This document shows positions 62,120-64,000 of a DNA stretch of 64,000 nt, one piece after another. A model generated the notes under the pieces. It saw only the letters and a program-made list of their open reading frames with translations, searched no databases and had not been told where the DNA came from. The stretch is from Phaeobacter sp. CECT 5382 (GTDB taxonomy: Bacteria; Pseudomonadota; Alphaproteobacteria; Rhodobacterales; Rhodobacteraceae), in the NCBI RefSeq assembly GCF_001457775.1, contig NZ_CYSG01000015.1, positions 18,170 to 82,169 on the forward strand. Reading direction: 5' to 3'. A program made the translations under genes and the position numbers. Position 1 is the stretch's first letter. The number at the start of each line of letters is the position of its first letter.

Positions 62120-62512
62120 TTAATTGAACATTTCGCTTTCAAGTACGGGTTTATAGAGGAATTCTGTTTCTGGATTGTCAGGAAGACCGGCAATTGTACC
62201 TGCGCATGACCCCAAAGACGAGCAAATCAAAATCAAAGTGATCACTCCACCATGTCGAGTTTCTGGGCCCAAATCTACATCGAATTCCCTAGCGATTTTT
62301 GCATAGACGACGAGAAAGAAAGCGGCAGCAATCAGGCCGTAGATTAAGCACCCCCATACCAATGTAGTTGAAAAAAACCAAAGCCATCCAGATTGACTTC
62401 CCAGATCGTGCTCTACGAAAAGATATCCACCATAGGCAGCTGACAACTGCCAGCCGAACCATCCGACGAATAAGGAAATAATATACCCTATTGAAATAAT
62501 GGTAAATTTCAC
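62120..62512 (-). CDS. Hypothetical membrane protein, 130 aa
   Basis: Three or four helices are visible (FTIISIGYIISLFVGWFGWQL, GWLWFFSTTLVWGCLIYGLIAAAFFLVVY, HGGVITLILICSSLGSCAGTIAG). The start at 62512 is GAAATTTACC-side with a weak ribosome site. No family is recognised. Confidence 0.5.
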   Translation of the reverse strand: MKFTIISIGYIISLFVGWFGWQLSAAYGGYLFVEHDLGSQSGWLWFFSTTLVWGCLIYGLIAAAFFLVVYAKIAREFDVDLGPETRHGGVITLILICSSLGSCAGTIAGLPDNPETEFLYKPVLESEMFN

Positions 62513-62557
62513 CAGCTCAACCTCTGCATCTCGTTGCTTTCTTACAATAGTTTATGA

Positions 62558-63088
62558 CTATGGTATTGAGACCAAGCGTCCAGTTGAGAAGTCACACGAC
62601 TGATCTGACTTTATCTTTGACAGGTATTCAGGAGCGAGAACAGTATTTCTGTCCCAGTCAAAATGGTAAGCAACTTTGACTCGCCCTGTATGGTACTCTT
62701 CGATCACTTCTACGCAGGTTCCCTTTGCTGTTTCGTGGAAAGGCTGGGCGTCCTTCGAGGTTCCATACCATTGAGCAAATCGTGTCGCTTGATTGCTGTT
62801 TATGAAGTGAGAGTAAGAGATGTTTGTAGTGGCGTCGCGAGTTTCGCGTTCTGTTGAAGAGAAGAATATCGATGCTATGACTGTTACGAGATTTTCATCT
62901 TCCTCGAAGTCTGCTCCTGCCATGCCCGCAAGAGTAAAGTATCCACCCAAAAGAAACATGGAAATCAACAAGACACGGGCAACTACGTTATATAATAAAT
63001 TGTAGATTATGTAGTCTAGGAAGTTTCTAACTTCTATGACGCCCGCGTGGTTTGTTCTCCTTATTCTTAGAAAGTACTCAACTGACAT
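62558..63088 (-). CDS. Hypothetical membrane-anchored protein, 176 aa
   Basis: One helix pair at about residues 25-58 (FLDYIIYNLLYNVVARVLLISMFLLGGYFTLAGMAGA), then a soluble domain with a single cysteine pair (GTCVEVIEEYHTGRVKVAYHFDWDRNT and DQSCDFSTGRLV). The domain might be periplasmic with a disulfide. The start at 63088 lacks a clear ribosome site. No family is recognised. Confidence 0.5.
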   Translation of the reverse strand: MSVEYFLRIRRTNHAGVIEVRNFLDYIIYNLLYNVVARVLLISMFLLGGYFTLAGMAGADFEEDENLVTVIASIFFSSTERETRDATTNISYSHFINSNQATRFAQWYGTSKDAQPFHETAKGTCVEVIEEYHTGRVKVAYHFDWDRNTVLAPEYLSKIKSDQSCDFSTGRLVSIP

Positions 63089-63308
63089 TCCCCAAGTAGA
63101 ACGTCCTCCCGCCCACCTTGCCGCTGTTCTGCGCTCCTATCAAGCCTCTTGCACCCATGGTGCCGTTGTTCGGGCATCTGACGCGCGAACTGCGCCCGAT
63201 TTCCGGTCTCGGGGGCGAGGTTGATCCGGATATTGGTCTGACCGACCCCCGTATGGATAGACCGGTTGAGCCGCTTTTGTTCAGGTTTTATGATTAACGA
63301 TGTTGTCA

Positions 63309-64000
63309 TTAGGGAACCGGCGGTGCGCGCAGCCGATGTATGGCCGCAAGGATGCGGTTGAACAGATCGCCGCTGACAGCCACCTCGGCCAGTTGGAAGG
63401 TGATTGCACGGGCGTGACGCACAACCCTCGCACCAATCTTGATCAATCGCGTCTGCAGGCTTGTCAGTGACCAGTCGGCTATCTCATCAGGTAGATCAGT
63501 GCCCTGTAGGAAGGCACCGATATTGTAAGCCAGTGCATGGAGTTGCAGCCGCACCTCGTTCTGCGCCATGCCTTTGCAGGACAAACGGGTCCAGTTGATC
63601 GCCTGCTTGCCTTCCTTGATGTATTGCTCGGCGGTGCCGCGTTGGTTGTAGAAGCGGATGATCCAGTCGGGTTCCATCGGCATGTTGGTGACCACGAAGC
63701 CCACGCGCGGGAACAACTCGCTGGGATGCCATTCCACCTTGGCGATGACACGACGAGGTTTGTCCCAAGATGCCGCCTGATATTGGAAGTCGCCGTAGAT
63801 GCGCTTCACGCCTTTTGGCGGACGACCCACAGGGCGCTTGAGCAGATGCGCAATCTTGCCCTGAAGAACGCGATTGGCCCGAAGGCGGATGGCGTAGAAA
63901 TAGTTTTCCAGTTCCAGAGTTTTGTATAGCTCCGGGATGGCGAACGCAGCATCCCCCCGGAAGAACCGCATCAGGTGACGATCCGCATATCGCGCGATGA
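63309..64000 (-). mobile_element. IS1380-family transposase, C-terminal part (continues beyond the window)
   Basis: The visible frame starts outside and reads ARYADRHLMRFFRGDAAFAIPELYKTLE, where FFRGDAAFA carries the second catalytic Asp of the IS1380 DDE domain. Later RGTAEQYIKEGKQAINWTRLSCKGMAQNEVRLQLHALAYNIGAFL has the Glu of the DDE triad and the family signature. About 230 residues are seen. The element's right end should lie between 63250 and 63309, where I cannot define an inverted repeat. Confidence 0.88.

Noticed and set aside
61945..62193. 82-codon minus-strand frame
   Set aside because: Overlaps the better-supported gene at 62120 and has no ribosome site or family.

Overview
The window reads as a chromosome (or large replicon) segment of an alphaproteobacterium of the Rhodobacterales, most likely the roseobacter group. 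This is inferred from a pcaQ-pcaCHG cluster, a liv-type transporter fused in operon with an acyl-CoA ligase, a prkA-yeaH-spoVR operon, Hint-domain and type I secretion proteins, and DmeR/RcnR-like regulators of the kind common there. No rRNA, CRISPR array or prophage is visible. One tRNA (Gln, TTG) is present.

Layout. 1-2.5 kb: the end of a MacA/MacB-type tripartite export operon. 2.6-4.0 kb: a secreted-looking Hint-domain protein. 4.25-5.44 kb: a scrap heap of IS and gene fragments lying against the 3' end of the tRNA-Gln gene (5857-5931). 6.0-10.3 kb: a quinone-oxidoreductase-type dehydrogenase, a large SARP/TPR-type regulator and a Tat-exported metallo-beta-lactamase-fold hydrolase. 10.6-18.3 kb: a six-gene liv-type ABC importer/acyl-CoA ligase operon with a divergent TetR regulator. 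18.3-22.1 kb: protocatechuate catabolism (pcaQ divergent from pcaC-pcaH-pcaG and a beta-keto acid cleavage enzyme). 22.2-25.2 kb: cueR and copA with a textbook CueR promoter. 25.5-27.5 kb: glutathione-dependent formaldehyde dehydrogenase and a GntR regulator. 27.6-34.2 kb: a peptide ABC importer with an M24 peptidase. 34.5-36.1 kb: a CsoR/RcnR-family repressor with an MFS exporter. 36.1-40.9 kb: spoVR, yeaH and prkA. 41.7-49.9 kb: a BapA-like repeat adhesin with its complete type I secretion system (OM protein, ABC transporter, membrane fusion protein) and a trypsin-like protease.

From about 50.6 kb to the end the sequence is accessory: a truncated IS3 element, the front end of a plasmid mobilisation gene, a candidate nickel/cobalt uptake module (anchor protein, HupE/UreJ, His-rich periplasmic protein) divergent from a second CsoR/RcnR-MFS pair whose MFS gene is cut short, then a mobilisation block (MobC-like protein, HUH relaxase, ParDE toxin-antitoxin, VirD4-like coupling protein), several unrecognised small membrane proteins, an H-NS tail fragment and the end of an IS1380 transposase. 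No type IV pilus/channel genes are seen, so this looks like an integrated mobilisable element or a plasmid-derived island rather than a self-transmissible one.

Two results deserve most attention. First, the two CsoR/RcnR-MFS pairs, 20 kb apart and in different contexts, carry almost the same 17-bp G-tract palindrome just before the regulator start; the second copy sits between the repressor and the HupE/His-rich operon, which predicts a metal-controlled uptake/export circuit. Second, the IS3 orfA carries a 39-bp in-frame insert made of two palindromes that introduces stop codons.
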